Shown here in pieces: positions 23,241 through 35,633 of a stretch of 64,000 bases of DNA. The number at the start of each line of letters is the position of its first letter. The first letter of the stretch is position 1. The notes under the pieces are model-generated. The model was not told the origin of the DNA and ran no database searches. It worked only from the letters and a program-made list of their open reading frames with translations. The DNA is from Hexactinellida sp. DTS-2022 (Eukaryota; Porifera; Hexactinellida), in NCBI GenBank assembly GCA_028753945.1, contig JAPNXP010000010.1, forward strand, positions 3,413,042-3,477,041. Reading direction: 5' to 3'. The translations under genes were made by a program, and so were the position numbers.

Positions 23241-23719
23241 TTATTCTTTTATCATAACCAATCCTTTCATTTTTGATACAATCCTTTAATTTGCCAAATT
23301 ATTGAAAAAATTTCAAAAATTTGGTTTCTTGATATCCTGAAGGACGGAAAGCACAGTCCTTAATGTTTGCATCGTTGAATCAAGTATACGACGTACTGGA
23401 ATTCTCACAAGCTGAAAGTGAGAAGAGGGCGAGGCATTCTATCTTTTTGGGAAATTTCTTGGTAACCTTTTGAAGGCTGTTCAACTGATGATAGACTGTG
23501 TACTAAGGATCCCGATGGTCTAGAGTATAATTCTAAACCTCCAGTGACCCCTCCGTCAGCATTATCATCGTCTACAGCCATATGATTAAAGCAATAAGTA
23601 AGATTGAAGTAGCTTCATAACAAGAGGACGAGGGATGCGAAGAACGAATAAAGTGGGGGAATGTGCTATAGGGCATCTCACCTTCATAGTGAAAGGGGAA
23701 TATATTCACAACATCACCA
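23241..23719. other. No feature recognised
   Basis: Sequence between the mariner relic and the composite hAT element, with no readable motif. It may include the mariner 3' end. Confidence 0.4.
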
Positions 23720-23866
23720 AGAGCCTTCAGGGGCGGCGCCAAGGGGGTGCTACGGCACCTCCTGAAACTCTGTCAGCACCCCCAGTGGGGTGCTCAGAGA
23801 ATTCAAGGTGTGTTTAGAATTTATTGTATTCAGGTTACAGAACAGCCAAAATGGTTAAAACCCTGT

Positions 23867-24803
23867 TAGTTAGGGAATTTTAGCTCAAATTATAGGTAAA
23901 CCTTGAAAAAAAAGTGTTACCAAACAATTTCTGCACTAGAGTCTTCTTCTGGACCCAAATAAACATAGGAAAAAAGTTGCAAGCCAAACCCGTGAGGAAA
24001 GCTTTTTACACGGGTTGCAGTTTCTGAATTTCCATAGTAAATCGCCGACATCTCTGGAGCTAACTTTCTCAAATCAGCTCCAATCAACTTATTATCACCA
24101 TATTAGTACTCTGCGTTAAATTTCCAGCAATTTGATATATCACATGTCCATATTTGGAAGAATTTTTCCATAGCAACGCTGGAATGTCTTAGGAATGAGT
24201 AAAAATTCCATCATCAAATTCCATTCTGTTACCTGAGTAAAATTTTACACATACCGACACTCTCCATTTAGTTACCTGAGTAAAATTATACACATACCGA
24301 CACTCTAAAACGTGATTTTATAAAATTATTCGAGATTTTCGAGATTAACTGTAAATCTCGAATAATTTTATAAAATCACGTTTTAGAGTGTCGGTATGTG
24401 TATAATTTACTCCGGTAGATGAATGGAGTCGAATGAGGGGTCACTTGATTAAGTGGGTTTACAATTTGATAATGGAATGTACACATTCCTAAGACATTCC
24501 AGCGTTGCTATGAAAAAATTCTTCCAACTATGGACATGTGATATATCAAATTGCTGGAAATTTAACGCAGAGTACTAATATGGTGATAATAAGTTAATTG
24601 GAGCTGATTTGAGAAAGTTAGCTCCAGAAATGTCGGCGATTTACTATGGAAATTCAGAAACTGCAACCCGTGTAAAAAACTTTCCTCACGGGTTTGGGCT
24701 TGCAACTTTTTTCTATGTTTATTTGGGTCCAGAAGAAGACTCTAGTGTAGAAATTGTTTGGTAACATTTTTTTTCAAGGTTTTGAGTTAAAATTCCCTAA
24801 CTA
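23867..24803. repeat. Foldback element with about 460-bp inverted arms
   Basis: From TAGTTAGGGAATTTTA on the left to the inverted TAAAATTCCCTAACTA on the right, the two halves are near-perfect reverse complements. They meet near 24345, where ATTCGAGATTTTCGAG faces its complement. Copy B of the host element lacks it, so it is an insertion. Diverged pieces of the arm recur at 36942-37080 and 38799-38990. Confidence 0.88.
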
Positions 24804-24923
24804 TGTACTGTACAGGGAATCCCTGTACGGTTGGCAGTTATGAACTAGCCCACTTCAATACGTTTATATGAATTAGCATGAATGACTAGTCAAATTTAGC
24901 ACTTTGTACTTTGATATCTACGT

Positions 24924-25518
24924 CAGAGGCGGTTCGAGAAACAAATCTGTGGGGTGGGCAGTGACTATTTCAGTGGGGCTGTATCTTCAAATTTCGAACT
25001 AAAATTCAACATACTAAAATCTTATTTAATTCAAATAATCAAATCTCAAATATGTAAATACAATAATGTATAGTGAGGGAGTTAGATCTGTCTGTAATTA
25101 TACTAAAGGTATATAATTGGTCCCATATGTGAAACTGAACTTTCAGGTCTGGGTGGGCACGGATCTTGTGATGCGGATGTTACCAACTAAACACGATACA
25201 ATAACTACATAACTAGCTAAATATATGTAGCTTCTGGATGTCTAATATCTCAGTTTAGAGATCTCCATAACAGGAGTATTACCCATTGAATAGCAAATCT
25301 AGCAACCTGATTTTGTGAAGCTATTTGTTCCTCTTATCCCGAAATTCTCATTTACCGTGTTTGTACTAACGAGCTTCTGCTATAATTCGTAAAGGAAAAG
25401 GCAAATAACCTACCGCATTTGTTGTTTTGATATCTCGCTGAACTAAGATCCTGCCGTTGGGCAATACAGGAAGGGGCAATGGGGGGAATATGACCCCCTC
25501 CCCTTGGATCCGCCACTG
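24924..25518. mobile_element. hAT-type MITE nested in composite copy A
   Basis: The ends are CAGAGGCGGTTCGAG and the complement of CAGTGGCGGATCCAAG. The exact duplication ATCTACGT lies at 24916-24923 and 25519-25526. The same insertion at the same site exists in copy B, so it predates duplication of the host element. Confidence 0.92.
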
Positions 25519-25752
25519 ATCTACGTATGTTCGCCTTATTGCTAATATGTTTAGTTTCCGAATATTAGATTTGAGTAGCAACCTAAAGTAATAGCTACTT
25601 TCTATAAAAGACCACCGTTATAACATGACACAATAATCATTAAACATTCTGGCAGGTTGTAACTGGACAAAAATGATTGCACCCCCTGAAATGCAACAGC
25701 ACCTCCAGTTGCACCCCTATTTTGATTCGCTAGCGCCGCTACTGAGAGCCCT

Positions 25753-26524
25753 ACGCCCTAGTTAATCTACTATGTATATTTACTGAGAAAGATTTATGCG
25801 CCTGACAATTTGGATCAAATTCAAGCTAATCTCTTTCAATGTTAACATTGATTTTCAAGACAAACACCAGCTGGGGGACGAAATCTGTCTGGGGGGGTGG
25901 CGAGACCAATGCTGCCCCCTCGAAACGACGCCTATGACGGAGGGTAATCTGTGCCGCTAAATTTTTGAGCTTCTAAATTGAATTATCGATTGGATTTTTT
26001 CCATTTTTTCCCTATTTTACGAGTAAAGGCGAATATTATTAATATATTTGTATGTTTGATCGAATCTGTATGAAAAAGAAAACAAATTCATAGCTAATGA
26101 GTTAACCATCTCCATAATTTTTTTTGATATTTTATTATACATACCCACATACTGTATCTTTTTATGAAAATAGCCATCTATAGATGTTATTGTGCTGCTA
26201 TAAGCTTGAATGTATGAATTCCTTATATCGTTGTACAAATACTTTGGCCGTGTAGTGTACTTATTTCTTAATCATGGAGATAAGATAAAGAACCCTAAAT
26301 ATATATTCTATAAATTAAAATAATTTATACACAATCGTTAGATAATCGATACGAATCTCTAAATAATCTACAGAAAATCAATAAATTATTGATTGGATTG
26401 GATTGTCAGATCATGTTATCGTTTGTATTGCTTATCGATATCAATTGCCAAAATTTACATCGATTGGATTGGATTGGCCATCCTGCCATAAACCTATTTA
26501 TTGAGATTTTGGTATATGTTGCAG
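25753..26524. other. Mixed repeat fragments
   Basis: About 25970-26035 and 26300-26490 correspond to the two parts of an ATCGATTGGATTGG-type MITE (full copy at 34731-35327). The insert between them carries a GCTTGAATGTATGAAT repeat segment. G-rich MITE debris lies near 25865-25925. Confidence 0.5.
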
Positions 26525-29500
26525 GCCAAACGCGTTTCGCCTAGGCCATGAGCGTTTCCATACTATCATGGGTTTATTATAATATTTATTCCATCTATAG
26601 AGTAAATTATTACTCAAATGTTGATCTAAACATATTATTAATTTTAATTAAGTAATTTATTAATTAGTGATAATATGGCTTATTCTATTTACCTAATATC
26701 ATCAAAATTTGACTCATGTCTTGTTTAATTAATAGAGACTAGCTGAACAACCAAAGATAATTATAGAATTACATTTGAATTATAATTGGTTCTTGACAAT
26801 GTTTACAGAGTAGCTTTACAAAGTAACTGTACAAAGTACATGTATGTGATTTGGGTAGACAGAAGAATCTAGTAACTATATTAACACAACAAGAAATGCG
26901 TACTATAAATCAATTGAATTCTATGTTTACTGTTCCTTAGTCGTGGTTAAATTCTAAAACTCTATACAAATAGAACTACTGAATTAGGTACAACTGTATG
27001 TGGTAGTTAATTAATAAGTTGGTTCGTCTTCTTTCGAAGATTTTAAGTTTTATCAAGTAGGTTGAATGATATTATAATAACATTCAAAACTAGTGAACGC
27101 TGCGTAGTTTACTTAAATTAATCACATGCATCAACTTGTTTAACGTAATCTAATAAACAAAACTGCTAATGTAACAACAAAAACTTATATGAAAGAATAT
27201 GCAAACGAGTAAAGTGATAAGAGTTCTGATGAACGAACAAAGAAATCCAGACGAATTTAAATATGGAATTTAAGTTTTTTTTTAAATATTGTTGCTATGT
27301 AAGAAAGCAAGCATTAATTGTTCAGATGTTGATATTCCGCCAGGCAATAGATTGCTTTTTCAGTGTTCAGTAACTTTAAACACTCTGACTTCAAAGAAGG
27401 CTGAGCTGAGCTGGATTATGGATAGCTAGGTAGGTGCATACTTCGTATTTAATAAATATCTGATATATTTTAATTAAATATACTATACAAAGTGGCCACA
27501 AAATTTCCAATTGAGTATGTTCACCAGAAAAGAAAATTTCTATCAATTCCTTGAAGATAACCAATCAGCTTGTTCATCTGTTCTTACAGCTGAAAAGATT
27601 CCCTCCTTCATTCATACCATTTCTCAACCTTGTCCACCCAGTAAAGCCGCAGAACGACAGAGGGAATTACAGAATTAACAAGAAATACATAGTTAAAGAA
27701 TTCTTTTCTACTAGATATCTCTTCGAATTACACTCACCAAAACCTTTGCAAATCGTTTCAAAAGAGGAGCTCTTTGATCTGTTCGAGAAAGTTCACACAG
27801 GGGTGGGAAGCATCCGGGTAGAGATCGGCTCTTTGCTGATTTGAAGTCTCAGTACACTGGATTTTCTAGAAGCTTAGTATAAGCCTTTGTTTGCTCTTGT
27901 CAGGAGTGCCAACTTCAAAAGAGCAAGAAATCTCTAGAAAATATTATGACCCATCCCATTCACAGTCCAGACTTTGCCTCCCGAGGGCAAGTAGACCTGA
28001 TCGTTTTTCAAGCTAGTAATGAGGTGAACATACCTTATAAATTCCTTTTGGTCTATCAGGATCACTTGACCAATTGTATTGTTATTCGTCCTATTAAAAG
28101 AAAAACTGCTGAAGAGGTATCGAGGACTCTAATGGAAATATTTGTTTGATCGGCTCACCGCATATCTTACAAAGTATAATGGTCGGGAGTTCAAGAACGT
28201 TAATCTTGCCACCATGATCAGGGAACTTTGGCCAGTTGTAAAATCATTCATGGCAAGCCCAGACATCCTGAGTCTCAAGGGTCGGTTGAACGTGTCAACC
28301 GAGAGATTAAGAAGGTTTTAGGCTCATTAATGAGGAAAGCCAATCATCCTTGTTGGGTAACCTATGTCCCTCTAGCACAGCATTCGATCAATACAAGCCC
28401 TCACTCTACTCTGGAAAATAGAACTCCTTGTAGAGTATTGTTTGGTCAAGATCCAGTTAAGGGACTGGAAGATTCGGTATACCAAATGAAATAGTAAATG
28501 ATGTGATGACAGAAGAAGAACTGAACATATAAGTTTACGTATAACTAATAACTTAATTAAGGTAGAAGCCAACTAGAGAATGAGTTGGGGAGCGAATTTA
28601 CCAGTAACTTGGCTGTACACACATTATCACCTAGTTTACATATTTAAGATAGAATAATACGTAAAGTTGATGTTCTTATAGTATGATTGAGCAAGCCAAC
28701 GAGTTCAACAAAGATGTACCCGATCCTGTGTCACCGTCAGTTGATTCCCAAACAGACTTTACGTACGTACAGTCTGAAGTGCACTTGAATTCTGCAGAAT
28801 CTATTTGCACTATTCCAGCTCCAGATCTCAACATCTCCCTTGATTCGATCGATTCCTATATGAGAGATATCGGAGATAGTCATTTCACCTCACATATCAG
28901 CGATCAACCTTGTTGTTCATATGATATTATTAAAGAATATTCAATCCCTTCAAAATTCAATATTGCTCCCATACAATCGAAATGCACTTCATTTGACCAT
29001 ACCTATCCTCCGATCAGCCATATCCAGAATCCTCTATCTTCGGAATCATCCCTTACTCCTCCTGTTGGCTCAGATGTGTTTCCAACTGCAACACAAGCAA
29101 CATTCACCCAGATTGAGCCATTGTATGTTGTGTGTAAACTGGCCTGTAGTGACGCTCACCGTTGTTTAGGCTGTCGTCAATCTATCCATATTATTTGTGG
29201 AAATTCTGTAGATCACTTGGAAGTATATGGTTTCCCAGTTTGGTGTAAGAGTTGTTTGCTAGAGAAAAGATCAAACCCGATTGAAGAGGGGAGGAGAGCA
29301 GCCAAACGAGGTCAGGGTAAACAGATCAATAGAATGATCCACCAATCGAATAAAAGGATCAAGTTATTCAACATTGGAGAAAATGTGCTCTTGCAAATTC
29401 CAGAAGTTGATAAGCGATCTCCATTTGACCCCCCAGAACATCACTGGAGTTGTACTGAATAGTACTGTTGATGGGTTTTATCAGATCGGTACCACTGCAG

Positions 29501-30199
29501 GGAGGTTAGAGAATCAGTATACCGCGGGTCAGTTCGAACTGTCTCTATTTCTTTTTGAAGCCCGAGGATGTACCCGACAATACTGTAACCCTCCGTGCAG
29601 CAATCCTTCATTCCTCTCTTGGGAGTCACAAGCAATTCTGCAACTGCACTGCAGGATGTGTAACAAATATATGCAAATGCATAAAATTGAAGAAAACTTG
29701 CACTTCAAAGTGTCACAAAGCACTTACCTGCCACAATAAATCTTTTTGAGATGTAGAAAAAAAGGGAAAATCGATTCGAAATAAGTTGACATAGTAATTC
29801 ATTAATAACAGTAAACAATTTATAGTACGCTTATCTTGTTGTATTATTATAGTTACTACCACATACAGTTATACCTAAATTTAGTAGTTCTATTTGTATA
29901 GAGTTTTAGAATTTAACCACGACTTAGGAACGGTAAACATAGAATTCAATTGATTTATAGTACGCATTTCTTGTTGTGTTACTATAGTTACTAGATTCTT
30001 CTGTCTATCCAAAACACATACATGTACTTTGTACAGTTACTTTGTGAAGCTACTCTGTAAACATTGTCAAGAACCAATTATATATACTTCAAATGTAATT
30101 CTATAATTATCTTTGGTCTTTGGTCTATAGGTGGAATAAATATTATAATAAACGCATGATAGTATGGAAACGCTCATGGACTAGGCGAAACGCGTTTCG
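26525..30199 (+). mobile_element. Ginger-like integrase transposon with long inverted ends
   Basis: The left arm 26525-27008 and right arm 29853-30199 are inverted copies (AAACGCGTTTCGCCTAG, then GAGCGTTTCCATACTATCAT, and so on). The left arm has about 140 bp inserted near 26597-26745. Between them is a broken gypsy-type integrase gene. An integrase flanked by inverted rather than direct repeats, with no reverse transcriptase or Gag visible, is the hallmark of Ginger DNA transposons. The expected 4-bp duplication was not resolved because of the palindromic CG-rich tips. Confidence 0.75.
27551..29749 (+). pseudogene. Gypsy/Ginger-type integrase with PHD-like and cysteine-rich tail, broken
   Basis: N-terminal block 27551-27844 is followed by the integrase core. 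RGQVDLIVFQ (first Asp) and YKFLLVYQDHLT lie in 27946-28149, KYNGREF near 28180, and GKPRHPESQGSVERVN (catalytic Glu) in 28228-28494. In this family the middle Asp sits in a DNGREF motif, so Y-for-D makes it inactive. The frame 28683-29462 carries a Cys/His cluster (CKLAC, CLGC, HIICG, CKSC) like the PHD-type finger of KRBA2-like integrases. After two shifts comes a tail with CNC, CKC, CTSKCH and C-H spacing (29640-29749). At least four frame breaks are present. Relation to KRBA2-like host proteins is from family knowledge. Confidence 0.85.
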
Positions 30200-30237
30200 C
30201 GTCGATTTTTGGATCTCCTGTTCTGATTAGCTAGGAT

Positions 30238-30434
30238 CAGGCCTTCATCTGGGTGCGTGATTTTAAGCAAAATGCTGGAAGGGTGCATGAAATTGGAATT
30301 AATTGGGAGTATTTTTAATACTAAATTTGGTATTTTTTTTGGTAAATATGCTATTTTTCGTCTATTTGGGTGCGCGATTGTAAAATAGACATTTCCTAGG
30401 GTGCGCGGATCTCTTAGGGCTAGATGAAGGCCTG
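30238..30434. mobile_element. hAT-type MITE, GGTGCG family, copy 1
   Basis: The ends are CAGGCCTTCATCTGG and the complement of CAGGCCTTCATCTAG. The flanks GCTAGGAT / GCTAGGGT differ at one base. Closely related to 43809-44024, with GGGTGCGTGA and GGGTGCGCGA segments. Confidence 0.88.
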
Positions 30435-30442
30435 GCTAGGGT

Positions 30443-31128
30443 GTACTGAAATTGTTTCCATGAACTCACTTTGTTATTATAATTTAATTATTGTAACACT
30501 AACAAAAACTCATCCACTGTATTTTGAGTCTCATGTTTGATTAAAAGCTTAGTCATCAAAACTAACGAATAATCGAATATTGTTTCGTTTAGAAATGCTT
30601 CGTTTAAAGAGACTGTTCATTATGCAGTTACAATAATTTGTTGTAAATGCAGCATCAGAATTAGATATCCATCACTTCTTTCCAACGCTTGTAAACGCAG
30701 ATAATCGTGCGATGATCACTTTCTTCATTCTAATACATTCGAAGCCTGCTATCAACCAAGAGGGTTTGAAACTTTGTTTAAGATAACAGAGATGCTAAAA
30801 TCTCTTTAGGAAATTTAAACTCTTAAGCTAAAGTTGATTGTTAATAATAAACCAAACCGATATACTTTTATGAAATATAATCCCACTAGTATAAATAATA
30901 ATGTGTTCTCTTGTCCCTGATTTTGTCAGATATTCGGACACTTTATTGATCTTGGCACAGATTATTGAAGCAAGGATTTCCTTCACGTTTTTCAGCTTCT
31001 AAAGACCCGTTTTTAGAAAAAAGCCACTTTTAAAAAGCACTTTGCAGATAAAATGACATATTATATATATAGTTATGTACACAGTCATTGAACAAAAGCT
31101 TTCGACCACGACATTTTATTGACAATCA
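30443..31128. other. No feature recognised
   Basis: AT-rich intron sequence between the Ginger-like element and composite copy B, with no coding motif or clear repeat. Confidence 0.4.
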
Positions 31129-31352
31129 GTAGCGGCGCTAGCGAATCAAAATAGGGGTGCAACTGGAGGTGCTGTTGCATTTCAGGGGGTGCAATCATTT
31201 TTGTCCAGTTACAACCTGCCAGAATGTTTAATGATTATTGTGTCATGTTATAACGGTGGTCTTTTATAGAAAGTAGCTATTACTTTAGGTTGCTACTCAA
31301 ATCTAATATTCGGAAACTAAACATATTAGCAATAAGGCGAACATACGTAGAT

Positions 31353-31947
31353 CAGTGGCGGATCCAAGGGGAGGGGGTCATATTCCCCCCATTGCCCCTT
31401 CCTGTATTGCCCAACGGCAGGATCTTAGTTCAGCGAGATATCAAAACAACAAATGCGGTAGGTTATTTGCCTTTTCCTTTACGAATTATAGCAGAAGCTC
31501 GTTAGTACAAACACGGTAAATGAGAATTTCGGGATAAGAGGAACAAATAGCTTCACAAAATCAGGTTGCTAGATTTGCTATTCAATGGGTAATACTCCTG
31601 TTATGGAGATCTCTAAACTGAGATATTAGACATCCAGAAGCTACATATATTTAGCTAGTTATGTAGTTATTGTATCGTGTTTAGTTGGTAACATCCGCAT
31701 CACAAGATCCGTGCCCACCCAGACCTGAAAGTTCAGTTTCACATATGGGACCAATTATATACCTTTAGTATAATTACAGACAGATCTAACTCCCTCACTA
31801 TACATTATTGTATTTACATATTTGAGATTTGATTATTTGAATTAAATAAGATTTTAGTATGTTGAATTTTAGTTCGAAATTTGAAGATACAGCCCCACTG
31901 AAATAGTCACTGCCCACCCTACAGATTTGTTTCTCGAACCGCCTCTG
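31353..31947. mobile_element. hAT-type MITE nested in composite copy B
   Basis: Mirror of 24924-25518: the ends are CAGTGGCGGATCCAAG and the complement of CAGAGGCGGTTCGAG, and the duplication ACGTAGAT lies at 31345-31352 and 31948-31955. The two copies are nearly identical. Confidence 0.92.
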
Positions 31948-32815
31948 ACGTAGATATCAAAGTACAAAGTTCTAAATTTGACTAGTCATTCATGCTAATT
32001 CCTATAAACGTATTGAAGTGGGCTAGTTCATAACTGCCAACCGTACAGGGATTCCCTGTACAGTGCACGGATTTAACCATTTTGGCTGTTCTGTAACCTG
32101 AATACAATAAATTCTAAACACACCTTGAATTCTCTGAGCATGCACAGTGGGCAAACCAGTATAAATAGCGTTATTTTTCATGCAACTGTATGCGTGAAAT
32201 TGATATATTATCTATTTCTAAGATACCTAAAGATCAAAGAAATGTAATTACTTTTAGCACATTCCAATCGGTAGTGAAAATATTTTAATTTTAGTAGCAG
32301 TCATCATATACGAATTCCAAGCGATTGTAAGTGTTGCTATTATGCTATCAGGTTTCATAGTATTTCTAACAATATAAAAGCAGCATATATGCACTATTCA
32401 CAAGCTTATTCGAATTAATTTTTTATCGTAGATCAATACTAAAATAATAATTATAACTCAACTCCCTATGGTTTCAGATGAGCATACTTTTTATCACTCC
32501 ACTCTAGATTAATTTTATTTATATTTATTTTCCATATTTACTTTTCGGACTTCTTTGGCCTGTTTGGGTAGAAATTTTATTCACTTTTCATTAAACTAGA
32601 AAAAATTCTCTATCAAATGCACTTGGTTGCTAAGTGACTGAACGTGACTAAAACATTCCCATCCAGTCTAAGGTATCTGCCTACAAAAAACCCTTTCAAT
32701 TTTAGGAAAATTTAAATTAATGGGATCCATGTGGTTGACTTAAAATTAAAATATATATAATATTTGTATTTTCCATAATAGCAATTTGAACAAACATAGC
32801 AATTTGAATTGAACA

Positions 32816-35551
32816 ATGATTAATCTTCAAGCTCTCAACATTCTCGAAGCATGCAACAACAATACCCGTGCCGCATCTGAACGTATAATAAATGAACACC
32901 AATATCCTGAAACTGAATTGAATACCATTCGCTCCAAGTTACGAGAACTCAAGGAGATCAGAAGAACATTCGTTAAAAACTACGATTTACTCACTTGGGA
33001 AGAACTTCACTTTTATGATGTATCAGAGGGTCTGGCATCAAAGAAACGAAAGTCATCGGCCTCCTTAGATATTCCTATGCAACAACTTGTTTTCGAAGTT
33101 GATGCTACTAAAGAAATTCGAACTTCTCTTACTAACTTAAACATCAAACATGTTAGAACCCGCCTCCAGTCATTATTATCACACATCAAGTCAATAGCGG
33201 AGATTGAGGGAGTTACAACGAAGACAATCGCTTCTTTGTGTTTTCAGTTGATTGCCAACGAAGACAAGGATACTGGTACTATCGAAGTGTGCAAGGAAAT
33301 ATTCTGAAGGGAACTTACAGAAAACACAACACAATATTGTTTGAAAGAAATTCCTCATTCTTATTAGATTTCCTCTCTATTGGGAAACAAAAGTACAGAG
33401 AACTCAGGCGTTTCTTAAAAGACGAACAAATATTAATTTCTTCTTATAACAATGTTGCAAAATTTCGTCAAGATACTTGTTTGGTCAATGAACTGCGGTA
33501 TTTTGACAAAGGTTTTGGTACGCCAGTTGGCATTTACCATTCTTATCAGTCAATCGCCACACAAACTATTTCTCAAATAATTGAGGCTGAGAGATCACTG
33601 CAAGATGTTAATTATCCTTTAACAGCCAAACTTAGTGATGGGTTAGACGGATCTGGATCACACTCAATATACAACCAATTAAGAAACCACCCAGATATTA
33701 CGACTAAAAACTTTCTCCTATTTGCGTTCAAAGTAATCTGGATTAAAGATTCCTTTGAAAATATTATCTGGACAAATCCCTCTCCTAATTCACCTTTCGC
33801 TATGAGACCTGTAGCATTAATGGCTTTAGCTGAAAGCGAAGAAAATGTGAAATTTTTAATGGACACTACAATTAATTCTGAGACTAAACTTTTACAAACA
33901 ACAGGAATACAGCTAAAGGCAGGAAAAGTTAATGTCAATATCACTAGGTGTTTGTTTGATACAAAGATGGCAGCTATCCTTGACGGAGCCGGAGGAGCAC
34001 CATGTCACTTGTGCACGTGCACACGAAATCAAATGAAGGACATTGAGTTGATAAAGCAGGGTATTCCCATTAACCGCTCAATCGATTCTGCGAATGAGAT
34101 ATTCGCTGAGGTCGATGAAGACGATTATTTCTCTCTTCCAAGTAGTGAAAGATTTGGATTAACACACAAGCCTCTATCAGAGGAAAACATCCTATCTGCT
34201 TCCCCTCTACATGGTTATCTGAGAGTATTCGGATGGTTCATGCAGTTAGTGTACCACATACAAGCTGGCGAGAAGAAATGGGTACCATCTTCACCAAAGA
34301 TTCGCCAATCGATGGAATTTGTTCGTGGTTTACTATGGGAAAAAATAAACTTTCGAATCGATTTTCCCACTAATCAGGGTGGTGCACCTCTACAGGATAT
34401 GTGGTTCGAACTTGTTTCCAACGTGTTAACGATAGCAACAAAGACTTCTTTTATTGGATCTTAACATTGATTCCTTGTGAGTTCCACCAATCTCTTACAG
34501 TTATCTACACTAACTTAGCTGTAGTCTTGCGCATATTTAACTCTGATGAGCGAATAGACCACGAAAAATTCGCAACACTGTGTAGTGACACTTACGAACT
34601 CATAATAGATACTTTTCCTTGGGCGAGTATTACCCCAACGTTACATGAGGTGTTGGCTCATAGCGCTCAATTGATTGAAGATTATAATGGGGGGAGAGGT
34701 CTGAAATCGTTGTCAGAAGAAGGTTTAGAGCAGGGTTGCCAATCCAATCCAATCGAGAGAACTTATCGATTATCGATTGCTGAATTTTGTATCGATTGGA
34801 TTATCGATTGGATTGCCCAAAGTCTTCATCGATTGGATAATTATCGACGAATTTTTATCGATTATCGATTGTTTTTCGATTTTTTCGATTTAGCGAGTAA
34901 AGACGATAAATTATAATAATTTATACACAATCGATGGATAATCAATGCATAATCGATAGAAAATCGATAAATAATTGATAGAAAATCGATAAATAATCGA
35001 CAAATAATCGACAAATAATCGACAATTCATTGATAGAAAATCGATAAATAATCGATAGAAAATCGATAGAAATTCGATAAATAATCGACAGAAAATCGAT
35101 AAATAATCGATAAATAATCGATAGAAAATCCATAAATAATCGATAGAAAATCGATAAATAATCGATGGAAATCAATAAATAATTTATTGAAAATCAATAA
35201 ATAATCGATAAATAATCGATGATTTTTATCGATTATCGATTGGATTGGATTGTCAGATCATATCATCAAATGGATTGGTTATCGATATCGATTGCCAAAA
35301 TTTACATCGATTGGATTGGCAACCCTGGTTTAGAGGCGTGCCATAAGCACATCAGACGATATCGCGAACAACAATTGGCTAGAAAATTCTCCTTCGAAGC
35401 AAATATACAAGATATCTTCATCCGTCTTACTTCTCAGTCAGATTACTTCTCAATCTACCAAAGGAAGCGAATTGGGAGGAAAATTGCTAAAAAGTACTCA
35501 CAGGGGAATTCGAAAAATCAAGAACTCTTTGATAGCATGCTCATAATGTAG
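32816..35551 (+). pseudogene. Transib/RAG1-like transposase, broken
   Basis: Three plus-strand frames in series (32816-33307, 33238-34464, 34401-34916) and a last part after the MITE (35328-35551) make one transposase. SDGLDGSGSH at 33634 holds the first catalytic Asp (RAG1 D600 region). CLFDTKM near 33950-33966 holds the second, aligning with RAG1 D708, followed by the zinc-binding CHLC at 34003-34014. LHEVLAHS matches the RAG1 zinc His pair, and LSEEGLE at 34712-34730 the catalytic Glu (E962 region). HIRRYREQQLARK resumes after the MITE, as expected. All three catalytic residues survive, but two frame changes (near 33240-33310 and 34400-34470) and the insertion disable it. Some frame changes could be introns. 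Confidence 0.88.
34731..35327. mobile_element. hAT-type MITE, ATCGATTATCGAT-word family, inserted at the catalytic Glu
   Basis: The ends are CAGGGTTGCCAATCCAATCC and the complement of CAGGGTTGCCAATCCAATCG. The exact duplication GTTTAGAG lies at 34723-34730 and 35328-35335. The interior is over twenty repeats of AATCGATAAATAATCGATA-like words. It cuts the Transib transposase just after LSEEGLE. Confidence 0.95.
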
Positions 35552-35633
35552 TTTCCTCAACAAAATTTGTATTATTTAGTTGCTTAATAGTTAGATAATG
35601 TGTAGAACATAATATAATTATCCCCATTATAAC

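Larger units (their letters stand above)
23728..25744 (-). mobile_element. Composite non-autonomous hAT element, copy A (inverted)
   Basis: The ends are CAGGGGCGGCGCCAAGGGGG and the complement of CAGTAGCGGCGCTAGCG. The flanks AGAGCCTT / AGAGCCCT form an 8-bp duplication with one mismatch. It contains a nested MITE (24924-25518) also present in copy B, and a foldback insertion (23867-24803) absent from copy B. No transposase. Confidence 0.88.

Noticed and set aside
25366..25581. 71-codon frame repeated at 31290-31505
   Set aside because: It is identical only because both lie in copies of the same non-coding composite hAT element; the frame spans a MITE end.
26525..30199. LTR retrotransposon reading of the integrase element
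   Set aside because: The terminal repeats are inverted, not direct, and no Gag, protease or reverse transcriptase codons are visible between them.
33612..33944. 110-codon minus-strand frame
   Set aside because: It is the shadow of the Transib transposase on the other strand.
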